From: Ascoidea tarda (nom. inval.)
Taxonomy: Eukaryota > Ascomycota > Saccharomycetes > Ascoideales > Ascoideaceae
NCBI GenBank assembly: GCA_030560485.1
Contig: JAKTTS010000039.1
Span: forward strand, 1 to 55,218
Reading direction: 5' to 3'
Length of the DNA stretch: 55,218 nucleotides
Of the stretch, positions 29,379-40,239 are shown one piece after another. Every line of letters starts with the position of its first letter. Position 1 is the first letter of the stretch. The notes under the pieces are model-generated. The model did no database searches. It had not been told where the DNA came from and saw only the letters and a program-made list of their open reading frames with translations. Made by a program: the position numbers and the translations under genes.

Positions 29379-32342
29379 TTATAAAGTTTCGCCTTTATTG
29401 TAATCAAACATTCCATTAACAGTTCTTCCACCAATTTGATACGAAAACTTGATTCTCAACTTCAACTTTGATCCAACTTTACCATTCACTTTTAAATCTT
29501 GTTTTAAGAATTCATTAACACCAATCGTCAACGTGTTGATTTGGCCCATCACTAATTTCTGAGATTTTGCAACTGCAAACAACAAATTGATATTACTTAT
29601 TTCACCAGAACTAGACGGTTTATTAATAAAGTAGACTTCTAAATTCGCTTGTCCACCACCAATATTTTTGCAAAGCAATTTCATTATAACATCATCATTA
29701 GAGTAAATCTCTTTAGTTGATTTATTGGACAAAATTGCTAGTGCCGAATTAGTGCCAGTTTTGGTGTTAGCGGTCGTTTGTGGGTCAATACCAAATGATT
29801 GAGTTTTAATATCCAGTGAGTTTAGATTAAAAGCATTTGAATTATTCGGTTTAGATATTGGTGGTGAATTTCCAAATAAATCTAAAATGTTGTTATCTGA
29901 TGATAAAACTTTTTTCTGTGTGTTACTAACTGGAGTAGAACCAAAGATATCTGATAATAAATCAACATTACTGGCAATAGGTTGAGTTTGTGTTTCAGTG
30001 GTAGTGCCATCATCCATCAAATCTAATAATAAATCATCAGTTGTTGTAGCCGAACCAGCAGATAATGCATCTTTTTTATTTTTGCCTTGACCATTTTTGC
30101 CAATTGAAAAATCAATATCGCTTGTATTAGACAATGAAACCAGACCAATGTCGTTTATATTAGGAGCAGGGATTCTTTCTAGTATACCATCTTTAATAGA
30201 CAAATCTTGAATATTGATAAGTTCTTTAAACTCGATTGATTTTATTTGCAAATTTATATTAATATTATGATCAAATAAGTCTGTTAATTCATTTAATGAG
30301 CTAACGTCAATTGTTTTAGATAATTTTAATAAACATGTAAGAAGGTAAGATTTTATTAGAGAATTATCAACATCGGAAATAATTCGGTTAAGATAATCTA
30401 AGATAACGGATTGATCAATTATAGTAGAAGTATTTTTATTTCTCAAGTATTTATTTTTCACAGTGAAACTTGAGTTGAGAATTAGTTCAGAAAACTCACC
30501 AAGACACCAAATATTGATTAGGTTTAAACCGTTATTATAGATATTTTCATAACTCAAGTTAAAAATTTGGTTGAGAGCATCTTTAATTAGTAATTGGTTG
30601 TTTTCAGAGTTTGAGTCAAAATCGATTGAGTTGCTGGTTCCAATATTAACTGATTTATTATTAGCAATATTTGAGATAACACTTAAGATAAAGGATAGAA
30701 TGTCATTTGTTATATAGTTGCCATTTAGATTGAGGATTATAATCAAGTATTTAAAAAAGAATTTCAAATTTGGGGAATAATTTCTTAAAATTATCATTAG
30801 TTTATTTGTGATAAAGAATTTCAAATCTAAATTATTTAAAGAAGAAGAAGTGGAAGTTTGGTTTGATGGAGAAGCAACGCTAGAGCTATTGTTATCCAAA
30901 CTATTTAAAAAGGAACTGTTATTTATATTAAAGGAGTTTATGTTATTTGAGGATAAATTATAGGTGAAACTATTAAATTCATTCATATTTTTAGAAACAG
31001 AAGTATTGTTACCATTTTCATCGATTATTAAGGATTCCAAAAATTTGATTAGTTCTTTAATTAATAGTCTAATGTTATTTTCATTTAAGATTTCAAAGAT
31101 CAATTCCAAGGCTCTTCTTTTGATTGAGATATCGTTGTCCATAAGACAATTAACAATAATGGCTTGATGTCTTTGGACAGTTTTTGGTTCTAATTTTACA
31201 ACGGTTAATAGAGTATTTAAAGAAATATATTTGATGTTGTTATCCTTTAAGGTTAAGAATTTACCTAATAAATTAATACCCAAGATTTTCAAAGAGTTAC
31301 TGGTTTTGACATTTTTATTTTTGTTTTTATTGTTTTTGTTTTTGCTATTTTCTATAGAGAGTGATGAGTTTGTGGAGGTTGAAGAATTTAATTTGAATAT
31401 ACATTTAACGACTTCATATAGAATTAAATTTGCAGAATTTTTACCAAATTCTATATTGGAACCAATTTGAGTTAGCAAGTCATTAAAGGAGTCGTTATTT
31501 CTTATAATGAAAATGTCAGGATTAGGTATCTTTAATAAAGATATAATGGAGATTGGAGTTGTGATTAATAGAGTGATGGTTTTTAATAAACTCACTTGCA
31601 AAAAGGGATCTGATATACCAAGAACATCATATTCTGGATTATAACCGAAGGAAGATAAGTTTTTCAAAATAACAATTAGTTTTGGTAAATAGTTTTGATA
31701 TAAATCTAGTTTTATATCATTATCACCGAAAAAGTAAAAAGTTTTAATTAACTGGCAAGAGGTTAATAAAATAGAATGGTTTCTTTCATTAATGTTAGTT
31801 ATTGTGGGTAATTTTTCATAAAAAATTTCAATTAGATCGGGATTTTTTTCAATTAGTTTTGAAGTAACTAAGATGGCCTTTTTTTTCAAATAGTAGTTAT
31901 TGATATTTAAGATGTTCAAAACGTCTTGATAAATATCGTTGGATAGATCGTATGAGGCTATATTGCCAACAGTGGATAAGGCCAAAGATACTATGAACTG
32001 GTTTGGATGATGCAAATCCATATTGAGTGAGTTTGTCAATAAAGTTAAAATTTCTTGATTTTCATCGAGTAATAACATTGTAGCTAGGTAACCCAATCTC
32101 TTATCGATAAAATTGGGAGAAGCTAGTAATTTGATGCACTCTATCTGACCAAAATGTGTCTTTTCCCCAAGGATATAGAGATACAATAGCTTTGCAATAT
32201 TCTCTCTTCTTTTGTTGTTAGATAGATTGACATTCTTAAAAGAGGTTCTGATAGCAGCAGACTCCTTTCTGATTGTAGCTCGTTCGTCAGCAATTGTCTT
32301 AGCATATCTGACATTCTTGATAAAGACCTTCAAGGAACCCAT
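29379..32342 (-). CDS. APL4: AP-1 clathrin adaptor gamma subunit
   Basis: A 987-residue large adaptin of AP-1, which with Apl2, Apm1 and Aps1 sorts clathrin cargo between Golgi and endosomes. N-terminal trunk: MGSLKVFIKNVRYAKTIADERA, KRRENIAKLLYLYILGEKTHFGQIE, DKRLGYLATMLLLDEN and MDLHHPNQFIVSLALSTVGNI, all gamma-adaptin signatures. The trunk continues to about residue 720 with Asn/Ser-rich insertions near 330 and 460-500. A hinge follows, with VDLLSDIFGS and NNILDLFGNSPP, resembling clathrin-box or DLF-type motifs. The gamma ear closes the protein (about 870-987). The longest frame begins at a GTG; the ATG at 32342 gives the family's usual N-terminus. Confidence 0.93.
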   Translation of the reverse strand: MGSLKVFIKNVRYAKTIADERATIRKESAAIRTSFKNVNLSNNKRRENIAKLLYLYILGEKTHFGQIECIKLLASPNFIDKRLGYLATMLLLDENQEILTLLTNSLNMDLHHPNQFIVSLALSTVGNIASYDLSNDIYQDVLNILNINNYYLKKKAILVTSKLIEKNPDLIEIFYEKLPTITNINERNHSILLTSCQLIKTFYFFGDNDIKLDLYQNYLPKLIVILKNLSSFGYNPEYDVLGISDPFLQVSLLKTITLLITTPISIISLLKIPNPDIFIIRNNDSFNDLLTQIGSNIEFGKNSANLILYEVVKCIFKLNSSTSTNSSLSIENSKNKNNKNKNKNVKTSNSLKILGINLLGKFLTLKDNNIKYISLNTLLTVVKLEPKTVQRHQAIIVNCLMDNDISIKRRALELIFEILNENNIRLLIKELIKFLESLIIDENGNNTSVSKNMNEFNSFTYNLSSNNINSFNINNSSFLNSLDNNSSSVASPSNQTSTSSSLNNLDLKFFITNKLMIILRNYSPNLKFFFKYLIIILNLNGNYITNDILSFILSVISNIANNKSVNIGTSNSIDFDSNSENNQLLIKDALNQIFNLSYENIYNNGLNLINIWCLGEFSELILNSSFTVKNKYLRNKNTSTIIDQSVILDYLNRIISDVDNSLIKSYLLTCLLKLSKTIDVSSLNELTDLFDHNININLQIKSIEFKELINIQDLSIKDGILERIPAPNINDIGLVSLSNTSDIDFSIGKNGQGKNKKDALSAGSATTTDDLLLDLMDDGTTTETQTQPIASNVDLLSDIFGSTPVSNTQKKVLSSDNNILDLFGNSPPISKPNNSNAFNLNSLDIKTQSFGIDPQTTANTKTGTNSALAILSNKSTKEIYSNDDVIMKLLCKNIGGGQANLEVYFINKPSSSGEISNINLLFAVAKSQKLVMGQINTLTIGVNEFLKQDLKVNGKVGSKLKLRIKFSYQIGGRTVNGMFDYNKGETL

Positions 32343-32646
32343 TTTTAACAACACCTATAGCCCAGTAGCAGCACCCACACCAGTGTTATTAGAGCAGAGA
32401 TACAGATAGAGATGGATGGAGATATATTAACAACTCACACATCTAGGCGCGGGCGCGGGCGCGGGCGCGGCGGTATTTGAACGCGGGCAGCCGACGGCCG
32501 GGGCTGGAAGGTGACTTTTCGTGATTTGACACAGTTGGTGAGCAAAGAGTGAGCAAAGTGAGCAACGAGGTGGTTCAGCCAGAGAAGAAAATGGCAGGCT
32601 GCTGTTGGTCGTTTGCAGGGGGCAAGAAGAGCAAAAAGAGCTGGAA
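32343..32646. promoter_or_regulatory. Divergent promoter of APL4 and the SDR gene, GC-rich
   Basis: 304 bp. A GC-only tandem hexamer (GGGCGC, about four copies) lies at 32446-32473, followed by further CG-rich sequence to about 32510 and three GAGCAA(A)G-like copies at 32540-32566. No TATA was found close to either start. Confidence 0.55.
32446..32473. repeat. GC-only tandem hexamer repeat (GGGCGC)
   Basis: About four head-to-tail copies of GGGCGC, entirely G and C, in an AT-rich genome. It sits about 105 bp upstream of the APL4 ATG, so it may lie in the promoter or leader. Confidence 0.85.
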
Positions 32647-33456
32647 ATGAGTGCAGAGTTGTTTTCGTTGAAGGGAAAGGTAGCCCTCATTACAGGAGCC
32701 ACCAATGGCATCGGTAAGGGCATGGCCATCGGTTTGGCTGAAGCCAACATCGACCAGATCATCGTCGTCCACAGGCCCAAAACTGATCCAAAGGCAACCG
32801 TGGAGCTTCTCGTAAAGAGCTCTCCCAAACCTGAGGACATTGTTATTTCCACAATCGAATGTGACTTGTCCATCGACACCTTAAAGATCGAGGAGATTGA
32901 GGAGAAAATCGTCAAAAAAGCTATTGACTTATCCATAAACAACAAAATCGACATCTTGATTAATAATGCTGGTATCTCGTACAGAATTGGGTTTCTGGAT
33001 TATCCTGACCATGAGTTTGACAATGTTTTTTTTGTCAACTTCAGAGTCCCAGCAAAGTTGACCCAACTAGTCGGTAAACATATGATCGATAACAAAGTCA
33101 GGGGCAAGATCATTTTCACTGCTTCATTGACCACTTATCTTGGAAGCTACGAGAACAGTGTCTACAGTTCCACCAAAAGTGCGCTCAAGGGGTTTATCCT
33201 GTCGATTTCGAATGAATGGGCTAGTTCTGGTATCAATGTTAATGGAATTGCTCCTGGGTGGATCAAAACTAACATGACTGATGTCTTGTACAATAATTCT
33301 GTCGAGAATAAGAAGAGATTAGACAGGATTCCCGCTGGAAGATGGGGCGATCCAATTGACGACTTCAAGGGACCTGTTGTTTTCTTATCCTCAGACGCAA
33401 GTAACTATATCTCTGGCGAAATTATCGTTGTTGATGGAGGATATCTAGGGTTCTAA
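32647..33456 (+). CDS. Short-chain dehydrogenase/reductase, 2-deoxy-D-gluconate 3-dehydrogenase-like
   Basis: A 269-residue classical SDR. The Rossmann cofactor motif GATNGIGKG is at about 16-24, then NNAG near 106, the catalytic Ser in FTASLTTY, and Tyr/Lys in YSSTKSA. The C-terminal signature NEWASSGINVNGIAPGWIKTNMT, RIPAGRWGDPIDD and SGEIIVVDGGYLGF most resembles KduD-type gluconate or deoxygluconate dehydrogenases. The substrate remains a guess. The open frame begins at a TTG (32605); the ATG at 32647 gives MSAELFSLKGKVALITG, as usual for the family. It reads away from APL4 across a shared GC-rich promoter. Confidence 0.85.
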   Translation: MSAELFSLKGKVALITGATNGIGKGMAIGLAEANIDQIIVVHRPKTDPKATVELLVKSSPKPEDIVISTIECDLSIDTLKIEEIEEKIVKKAIDLSINNKIDILINNAGISYRIGFLDYPDHEFDNVFFVNFRVPAKLTQLVGKHMIDNKVRGKIIFTASLTTYLGSYENSVYSSTKSALKGFILSISNEWASSGINVNGIAPGWIKTNMTDVLYNNSVENKKRLDRIPAGRWGDPIDDFKGPVVFLSSDASNYISGEIIVVDGGYLGF

Positions 33457-34140
<684 letters not shown>

Positions 34141-34856
34141 ACTAGTTTTAGTTTCCAATTATCCACTTAATTTATTTTATTGTTTTTCTTACTATCCCTC
34201 TTATTATTACTCTTATTACTCTTATTTTAACTGGTTGAAAATTGTAATGATTTATTTGTTTAATTGTCGATTCTTTTGTGATTTATTTTTTTTGTTTTAT
34301 TTTGTTTTGTGTTTGGAGGTTTTCTTTTTTTTTTATCTTTTATTTTTTTTTGAAATTGACAATTTCATTACAATTTAATCTATTCCAGTTTTTGACAGTT
34401 TGTTTTTTTCAAATTAAATTTGATATTTTTATACCCTGTGTTTTTGTTTTGTTTTATTATTCTGATCTTATATTAAATTTGAAAAATATAATAAATATAC
34501 CCTTATTTTACAATAAACAAGCAATTTAAAATTATGTAGTTTCATTAGTTATTGGTTATTGGAATTGCATTTTGTTTTGTTTTGTTTTCATTTTTATTTG
34601 CTACTGTTTTGCATTTCAATTTAAATGATTTCAAATTAAATAAAAAAAAAACTAAAAAAAAAAAGGGATAAAAATCAAATTTGAAGTAAAAAATATTTAT
34701 TTATAATTTCAACATAGAATAATATAAAAATATGTACAAAGATAATCTTAATCACAATATCTTTATGATTATAATTCAACTTATAAATATAAATATAAAT
34801 ATAAATATAAATATAAATATAAATTAAATAAATCAACCAATCAATCAATCAATCAA
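34141..34856. other. Convergent 3' intergenic spacer, T-rich then A-rich
   Basis: About 715 bp between H3 and PHB2. Low complexity throughout: T-rich to about 34450, then simple repeats of TATAAA (34783-34823) and AATC (about 34832-34858), the latter reaching the PHB2 stop. No gene seen. Confidence 0.65.
34783..34823. repeat. TATAAA hexamer tandem repeat 3' of PHB2
   Basis: About seven copies of the hexamer AAATAT in the 3' flank of PHB2, followed by an AATC tetramer run. Confidence 0.8.
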
Positions 34857-35759
34857 TCATTTTTTAACAATTCTTGAATCAGAAACAGTATTTAATAATA
34901 AAGCTTCATTATCTAAAATGATTTTGTTTGGAGAATGAGCTAATATTGAAGCGATTTCTCTTGCAGTATCCAATCTCTTTAACTCAACATAATCTTTTGA
35001 TTTTTTAATGGCTTCACCAATTAACTCGGCAGATTTTGCTTCACCCTGAGCTTTAACTACCATACCTTGTTTTTCTTGTCTTGCTTTATCAACTATAAAT
35101 GCAGCCTTTTGAGCATCTTGTTGAGCGATTTGCTTAGCCTCAACAGCGTTGGTAAATTCAGGTGAGAATGTCATTGAGGTTAATGAAACATCATCTAATA
35201 ATATATTGAATCTGGAAGCTCTTTTAACTAAATTGTCTCTAACTAATTTCGAAACTCTTTCTCTTTGAGTAATTAATTGAGAAGCATTAAATTGAGCAAC
35301 AACAGATTTAAGAACCTCATTAATAATTGATGGTAAGACTCTTTCATCATAATCAGTGCCCAAAGTTCTGTAAATAGTTGGCAAAGCTGAAACACTTGGT
35401 TTCGATAAGACTCTGCAAGTGATATTAACCATTTGCAAATCTTTTGTTCCAGTTAATGAAGAAATAAGTCTTGGTTTGGCTCTAACATTGTAAATGATAG
35501 GGTTTTGGAACCATGGAATAGCAATATGAGTTCCTTCATTATAGATATCAGGTTGAACACCATTGATTCTTGAATAAATAATAGCTCTGTGACCACCATC
35601 GACATTGAATAAAGAAGAATTTAAAAGCAAGACAGAACCACCGAGGAAAACTAAACCACCAGCACCAGCAAAAAAACCAAGTGGACTCTTTGGCGATTTC
35701 TTTTGTGCATTACGCATGGCATATTTGAATTTGCTAGCTATATCATTGAAGTCGTTCAT
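34857..35759 (-). CDS. PHB2: Prohibitin-2
   Basis: A 300-residue SPFH/band-7 protein of the mitochondrial inner membrane. With Phb1 it forms the ring scaffold controlling m-AAA proteolysis and cristae. Seen: one N-terminal membrane segment (GFFAGAGGLVFLGGSVLLLNSSLF, about 28-51), the NVDGGHRAIIYSR motif, the band-7 core (GTHIAIPWFQNPIIYNVRAKPR; VNITCRVLSKP), and the coiled coil with EFTNAVEAKQIAQQDAQKAAF and VKAQGEAKSAELIGEA. Length matches Phb2 (310 in S. cerevisiae), and the long N-terminal extension separates it from Phb1. Single exon with a good ATG. Confidence 0.95.
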   Translation of the reverse strand: MNDFNDIASKFKYAMRNAQKKSPKSPLGFFAGAGGLVFLGGSVLLLNSSLFNVDGGHRAIIYSRINGVQPDIYNEGTHIAIPWFQNPIIYNVRAKPRLISSLTGTKDLQMVNITCRVLSKPSVSALPTIYRTLGTDYDERVLPSIINEVLKSVVAQFNASQLITQRERVSKLVRDNLVKRASRFNILLDDVSLTSMTFSPEFTNAVEAKQIAQQDAQKAAFIVDKARQEKQGMVVKAQGEAKSAELIGEAIKKSKDYVELKRLDTAREIASILAHSPNKIILDNEALLLNTVSDSRIVKK

Positions 35760-36919
35760 CTTGACAAATATTAACAGAAGATATATGCTGTTTCTCTTAC
35801 TTTCTTTGTGAGTGTTTTTGCAAAGTCGTTTTGAAGTTTGCCATTGAACTCAATTTGCATACAGACCCCTGATACAAACCTCTTTTTGCTGTAACCCCAA
35901 TCTGTTGCAAACCCCATTGGCAAACCCCAAATTTTCACAAACCTTTCTTAACCACAACTGTGGTCAGATTCCCTTTTTTGAAAAACCAACAATTTTTTAT
36001 TTCTCCCAAAAAGCAGCGCAGGGCCTAATCCGGGACAAGACTTCTGGAGGTTTTTTCGCGCCGAAAACCTGACAGTAATTACTAAAAACAGGTTATTTTG
36101 AGATAAGAGCGGATGAGGGCCCAACAATTTTGAGAGTTCTTTCCAACCGAACCTCACCTTCAAACAGTGGCCTTATTTATAGGATCTGCCCTGAACTATG
36201 CCCAATCAATTTGCAACAAACAGTGGTGTTACTCTCAGCACTTGGTTGTGTTTAGAAGCCATCCTCATAACAAAGTGTAATTGAGGTCAAAAAGCGAAGT
36301 GGATACATCCTGTTTGGAAATATCCTGAATTCAAAAAAGGATTGCACGTTTGAACAGACCAATCAGCGTTTTCTATTAGATGAAAATGTGGAAGCACATG
36401 ACCATTTCGGATTGTTTTTTATGCAGATTTGGTCGGAAGTGGTCGGTGTTTGATTTTCTTTTGCTGTTTTGGTTTCTTTTTCGCCAAATTTTTTTTTTTA
36501 CGAAGGATTTCAGATTGATTTTTTCTTCAAATCTGCGAAAAAATATTTTTGAATTATCGAATTAAAATCTTTATTAAAGACAACACCATGAGGGCTATAA
36601 ATTCCTTTTGAATTCCTGACTTTTTTGTTCTAATTGTTTGTTTAATCTTTCTATTAAACAAAATTTTTAAAGAAAAAATTTATTGTTTTATTTAATAATT
36701 TTTTTTATCCCATTAACTATTTCTTCACACCGAAAAAGGATTTTATTATCTTATTTTTCGTCACTTTTTGTTTGAATACCAATATTCCTTTAATTTCCTT
36801 AGATTATAGAAATAAAACTGGAGAAAAACTCGAAAAAAAAAATTAGATTTCTATTATAATATAAAAAATTAGATTAAAATAAATTAACTTATAAAAAGAA
36901 AAAGAAAAAGAAAAAGAAA
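35760..36919. promoter_or_regulatory. Divergent promoter region of PHB2 and FAD2
   Basis: 1.16 kb. The PHB2-proximal half (35900-36200) is GC-richer and holds a near-palindrome TTTTCGCGCCGAAAA at about 36053-36067, whose CGCGAAA half matches Swi4/Mbp1-type sites. The FAD2 side is AT-rich with long A and T runs and ends in a polypurine AAAAAG repeat (36893-36919) directly before the ATG. No gene is seen; 36380-36565 is a chance frame. Confidence 0.5.
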
Positions 36920-38218
36920 ATGTCTGCTGTTACTGTTACTGGTTCTACTAATACCACCTCTACTGCTCGCAGAGACTCGATAACTACTTCACAAACAAAG
37001 AGATCTGGTAATGTTACCACATTACGTAACGATCAAAAACCTCTAACTGCTATTGATACCTTTGGTAATGTCTTTACCGTTCCTGACTATTCAATTAAAG
37101 ATATTTTAGGTGCTATACCAAAACACTGTTATGAAAGAAGATGGTATGAAGGTTTATACTACGTTTTCAGAGACATTGCTTGTATGCTAGCTATAGGATA
37201 TGTTGCAAACACATATATTCCATTAGTTCCAAGTACTGCTTTAAGAGGATTATTGTGGTTTGGATATGCTACTGTTCAAGGTTTATTTGGAACTGGGTTA
37301 TGGGTCTTGAGTCACGAATGTGGCCACAGAGCCTTTTCTGATTATGAATGGTTAGATTCATTTGTTGGATGGGTGTTGCACAGTTATTTATTAGTTCCAT
37401 TTTTCAGTTGGAAATTTTCTCATGGTAAACACCATAAAGCCACTGGGCATTTAACAAGAGACATGGTTTTTGTTCCAAGAACTAAGGAACAATTTCTTGC
37501 CAAAAGAGGTGTTTCTAGCTTGAAGGAATTATCAGAAGATGCACCAATTGTGTCATTATATACTCTTATTCTCCAACAATTAGGTGGGTGGATTATGTAT
37601 TTATTCACAGATGTGACTGGACAAGAATATCCCGATGTTCCACAATATAAGGTTAATCATTTTAATCCAAGTGCACCAATTTTTGATAAAAAGGATTATT
37701 GGTATGTCATATTATCCGATATTGGTATTTTGATTCAATTTGGTGTATTATACATTTGGTATCAACATTTTGGCGGATGGAATGTTTTTATTAACTGGTT
37801 TTTGCCATACATTTGGATTAACCACTGGTTAGTTTTCATTACCTTTTTGCAACACTCGGACCCAACTATGCCACATTACGAAGCTGATCAATGGAATTTT
37901 GCCAGAGGAGCAGCAGCCACTATTGATAGAGAATTTGGATTTGTCGGCCAACATATTTTCCATGATATTATTGAGACACATGTTTTGCATCATTATTGTT
38001 CAAGAATTCCATTTTACAACGCCAGAGAAGCAAGTGAAGCCATTAAGAAAGTTATGGGAAAACACTATAAGCACTCAGATGAGAACATGTGGGTAAGTTT
38101 ATGGAAATCGGCCAGATGGTGCCAATTTGTTGATGGTGATAATGGTGTTAAGATGTTTAGAAACATCAATGGATTTGGGGTCGAGCCAATTGATATTGAT
38201 GGTAAGCCAGTTAATTAA
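36920..38218 (+). CDS. FAD2: Delta-12 fatty acid desaturase (oleate desaturase)
   Basis: A 432-residue ER membrane desaturase. It introduces the second double bond into oleoyl chains to make linoleate, using cytochrome b5. The three histidine boxes are present: HECGH at 132, HGKHH at 168 and HVLHH at 354, together with several membrane segments (LRGLLWFGYATVQGLFGTGLWVL; VILSDIGILIQFGVLYIWY; WINHWLVFITFLQ). The N-terminus is Ser/Thr-rich and cytosolic. The sequence fits both delta-12 and the derived omega-3 (FAD3) group; I prefer delta-12 but regiospecificity cannot be read with certainty. S. cerevisiae lacks the gene. Complete, single exon. Confidence 0.92.
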   Translation: MSAVTVTGSTNTTSTARRDSITTSQTKRSGNVTTLRNDQKPLTAIDTFGNVFTVPDYSIKDILGAIPKHCYERRWYEGLYYVFRDIACMLAIGYVANTYIPLVPSTALRGLLWFGYATVQGLFGTGLWVLSHECGHRAFSDYEWLDSFVGWVLHSYLLVPFFSWKFSHGKHHKATGHLTRDMVFVPRTKEQFLAKRGVSSLKELSEDAPIVSLYTLILQQLGGWIMYLFTDVTGQEYPDVPQYKVNHFNPSAPIFDKKDYWYVILSDIGILIQFGVLYIWYQHFGGWNVFINWFLPYIWINHWLVFITFLQHSDPTMPHYEADQWNFARGAAATIDREFGFVGQHIFHDIIETHVLHHYCSRIPFYNAREASEAIKKVMGKHYKHSDENMWVSLWKSARWCQFVDGDNGVKMFRNINGFGVEPIDIDGKPVN

Positions 38219-38567
38219 AGCGAGCGCTATTGTTTTTATTGCTAGTATATTTTGGGGTTTAAGAACCAGAACCAGAACAAGAACAAGAACGAGAGCAGGA
38301 ACAAGAAAGAATAGTTAATTAGTGCAAGATCGGGTTATGTGAAATTACATGATGAAGATTTGAGATCAATGGGGTTTTGTTTTTCCGTTTTTATTTTTAT
38401 TTTATTTTATTTTATTTTATTTTATTTTTAGTCATTCTTATATATAATTATATATTCAATTCGGTAATACTTTCTTGTTTTTGCTAGTTTTATTAAATGT
38501 ATTTTCTACTCTGAATTATTTGTTTATTTGTTTATTTAATTTATCAATTTATCAATTTATCAATTAA
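38219..38567. other. Convergent 3' spacer with simple repeats
   Basis: 349 bp. An AGAACC/AGAACA hexamer run (about 38263-38310) and a TTTTA pentamer run (about 38393-38430) lie in it, plus TTTATC repeats next to the NMA stop. Nothing gene-like. Confidence 0.65.
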
Positions 38568-39458
38568 TTATCTATACTCTTTTCTATCCAAGACTTGTTT
38601 AACGGGTTCAGTTTCATGGACATATAAATCGTTTTCTTTAATATATCTGATGACACTATTCGGTAGCAAATATCTAACGGACATATTCCTTCTTAGAAAC
38701 AAACGGACTTTTGTAGAGCTGATATCATTGTAGATTAACTGTTTTATAACCAATATATTTCTTCGATGCTCATACATTATATCGTGGGATAAGAGGAAGC
38801 TTCTAACATCACTGCCAGTTCTTTCCACGATCAAACAACCGTATTTGCCCAAGATATGGTGCAAGTCATCATCAGCCCAAACATCTGGTTCACCCATACT
38901 TTCTATTAAGTCACCACCAGCTAGCAACATGATTTCTATTTTTCTCTTTGATTTTGAGATTGTGTCGAATATTCCACCTCTGTTTTGGTTTAATTCTTGG
39001 TTGAAGTGATCAAGAACTAGTGCGGTTCTTGTATATGTTGGTTGCAAAGTCTCCCAGCTGTCTACCATTAGCCAACCGCTAGTTCTTTCACAAGCCAATT
39101 CGCACATTCTCACTCTGTGGATGGAATTGGCCAAACCCTTTTTCTTGTAGAAATCAGAGACAGGAGAATAGTAACCACCGATCACTTCGTAGTTTGTGTC
39201 CTCTCTAATAGAGTCAAGAGCCATTTCAAACATTCTTAAATGGAGATAAGTTATTGGAGAAAAAGAGCCGCAAGCAACAATAGCAAGAGGGACTTTAGAG
39301 TCGTCGACCATTTTATCTTGGAGTCTGTGAGTAGGAAATTGGTAGTCCTCTAAAACAGTAGCCTGTCTTTGAACGCCATGAGGAACCTCTTCTAAATCAG
39401 CAGTATTGAAAACACCACTTTCAATGCCATTCGAGTCAGCTTTACCCATTGCTGCCAT
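38568..39458 (-). CDS. NMA1: Nicotinamide/nicotinate mononucleotide adenylyltransferase
   Basis: A 296-residue NMNAT that joins NMN or NaMN with ATP to make NAD+ or its deamido form. Visible motifs are the nucleotidyl-transferase signature GSFSPITYLHLRMFE, the YEVIGGYYSPVSDFYKKKGL substrate loop, MLLAGGDLIESMGEPDVWADDDL, GCLIVERTGSDVR and the ATP-binding DISSTKVR. The first 50 residues are a variable tail. It is shorter than S. cerevisiae Nma1/Nma2 (about 400) because their long Asn-rich N-termini are absent. A second in-frame ATG lies three codons in. NMA1 and NMA2 cannot be distinguished, as this is probably the single pre-duplication gene. Confidence 0.93.
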   Translation of the reverse strand: MAAMGKADSNGIESGVFNTADLEEVPHGVQRQATVLEDYQFPTHRLQDKMVDDSKVPLAIVACGSFSPITYLHLRMFEMALDSIREDTNYEVIGGYYSPVSDFYKKKGLANSIHRVRMCELACERTSGWLMVDSWETLQPTYTRTALVLDHFNQELNQNRGGIFDTISKSKRKIEIMLLAGGDLIESMGEPDVWADDDLHHILGKYGCLIVERTGSDVRSFLLSHDIMYEHRRNILVIKQLIYNDISSTKVRLFLRRNMSVRYLLPNSVIRYIKENDLYVHETEPVKQVLDRKEYR

Positions 39459-40239
39459 TGTGTTTGAGGGCTATGAAAATGATCGAGTTTCTGAAAAAGA
39501 TGCGAAAAACGCGAAAAAGTCGAGAGTAGTGAAGAATAGTGAAGAATAGTTGAATATAGTCAAAAATTAGTTAATATTAATGGAAATAAAGCCAAAGAGG
39601 TCCAGTAGTATTATAGAAAAATACGATGTTTGTGGAAAACAGTGTCTATCTTTTGTCTAAGGTGGATTGAGAGGTCGAGGAATGCAATTCTCATGAAAAA
39701 AAGGAAATTAAAAGCAGAGGAACATAGGAAGAGATGAGCGAAATAAGAGCCTGGGGGAGTAAGTCGAGAGTATATATAGGAGGAAAAGAAGAAAAAAAAG
39801 GCAAAATATGTTACTTGGTTGAGGCAAGAACAAGTCCGATTCGTTTAGATCAACTAATGACGATGAGCCAACAGCTGGAGGTGGAAGATGTTGGTTATGT
39901 AACTTCTGCAATTTCTCTAATTTGGATGAGAGTGTTGTAGTGTTGGTTAAGCTCTTTTCGGCCAGGCAAGGCTCAAGCCTGCAGCAATACGTGCTGTGTG
40001 CTTGCGTCTGTCTGCCTCTGAGAGCAGAGGACAATTTGTAGTGGGTGAACAGGGCCGTTCGGAGGAGCACCCGGTGGCGCAGGGCCTGTTCTCCTACGGC
40101 GGTGCTCGTTCAGGCAGTTTGTTTCGCTTCTCCAGCGGACATTGCACTCGTTGTGTGGAGCACTTTTGCGAGGAACCCAGGCTGTTCTTTCTGCCAATTC
40201 GTCTGTATTGATCAGCTAATTGAGCAGCGATATTGCACC
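39459..40239. promoter_or_regulatory. Divergent promoter region of NMA1 and NAS6
   Basis: 781 bp. The NMA1 side is A/G-rich with a repeated GAATAGT(GAA) motif at 39530-39555 and GCGAAAA copies at about 39502-39518. The NAS6 side (39950-40239) is a GC-rich island. The NAS6 frame remains open upstream to 40045, but from a TTG-like region with no domain. Confidence 0.5.

Noticed and set aside
40045-40239. 65-residue N-terminal extension of NAS6
   Set aside because: Not conserved in the family and located in the GC-rich promoter; the ATG at 40240 matches Nas6.
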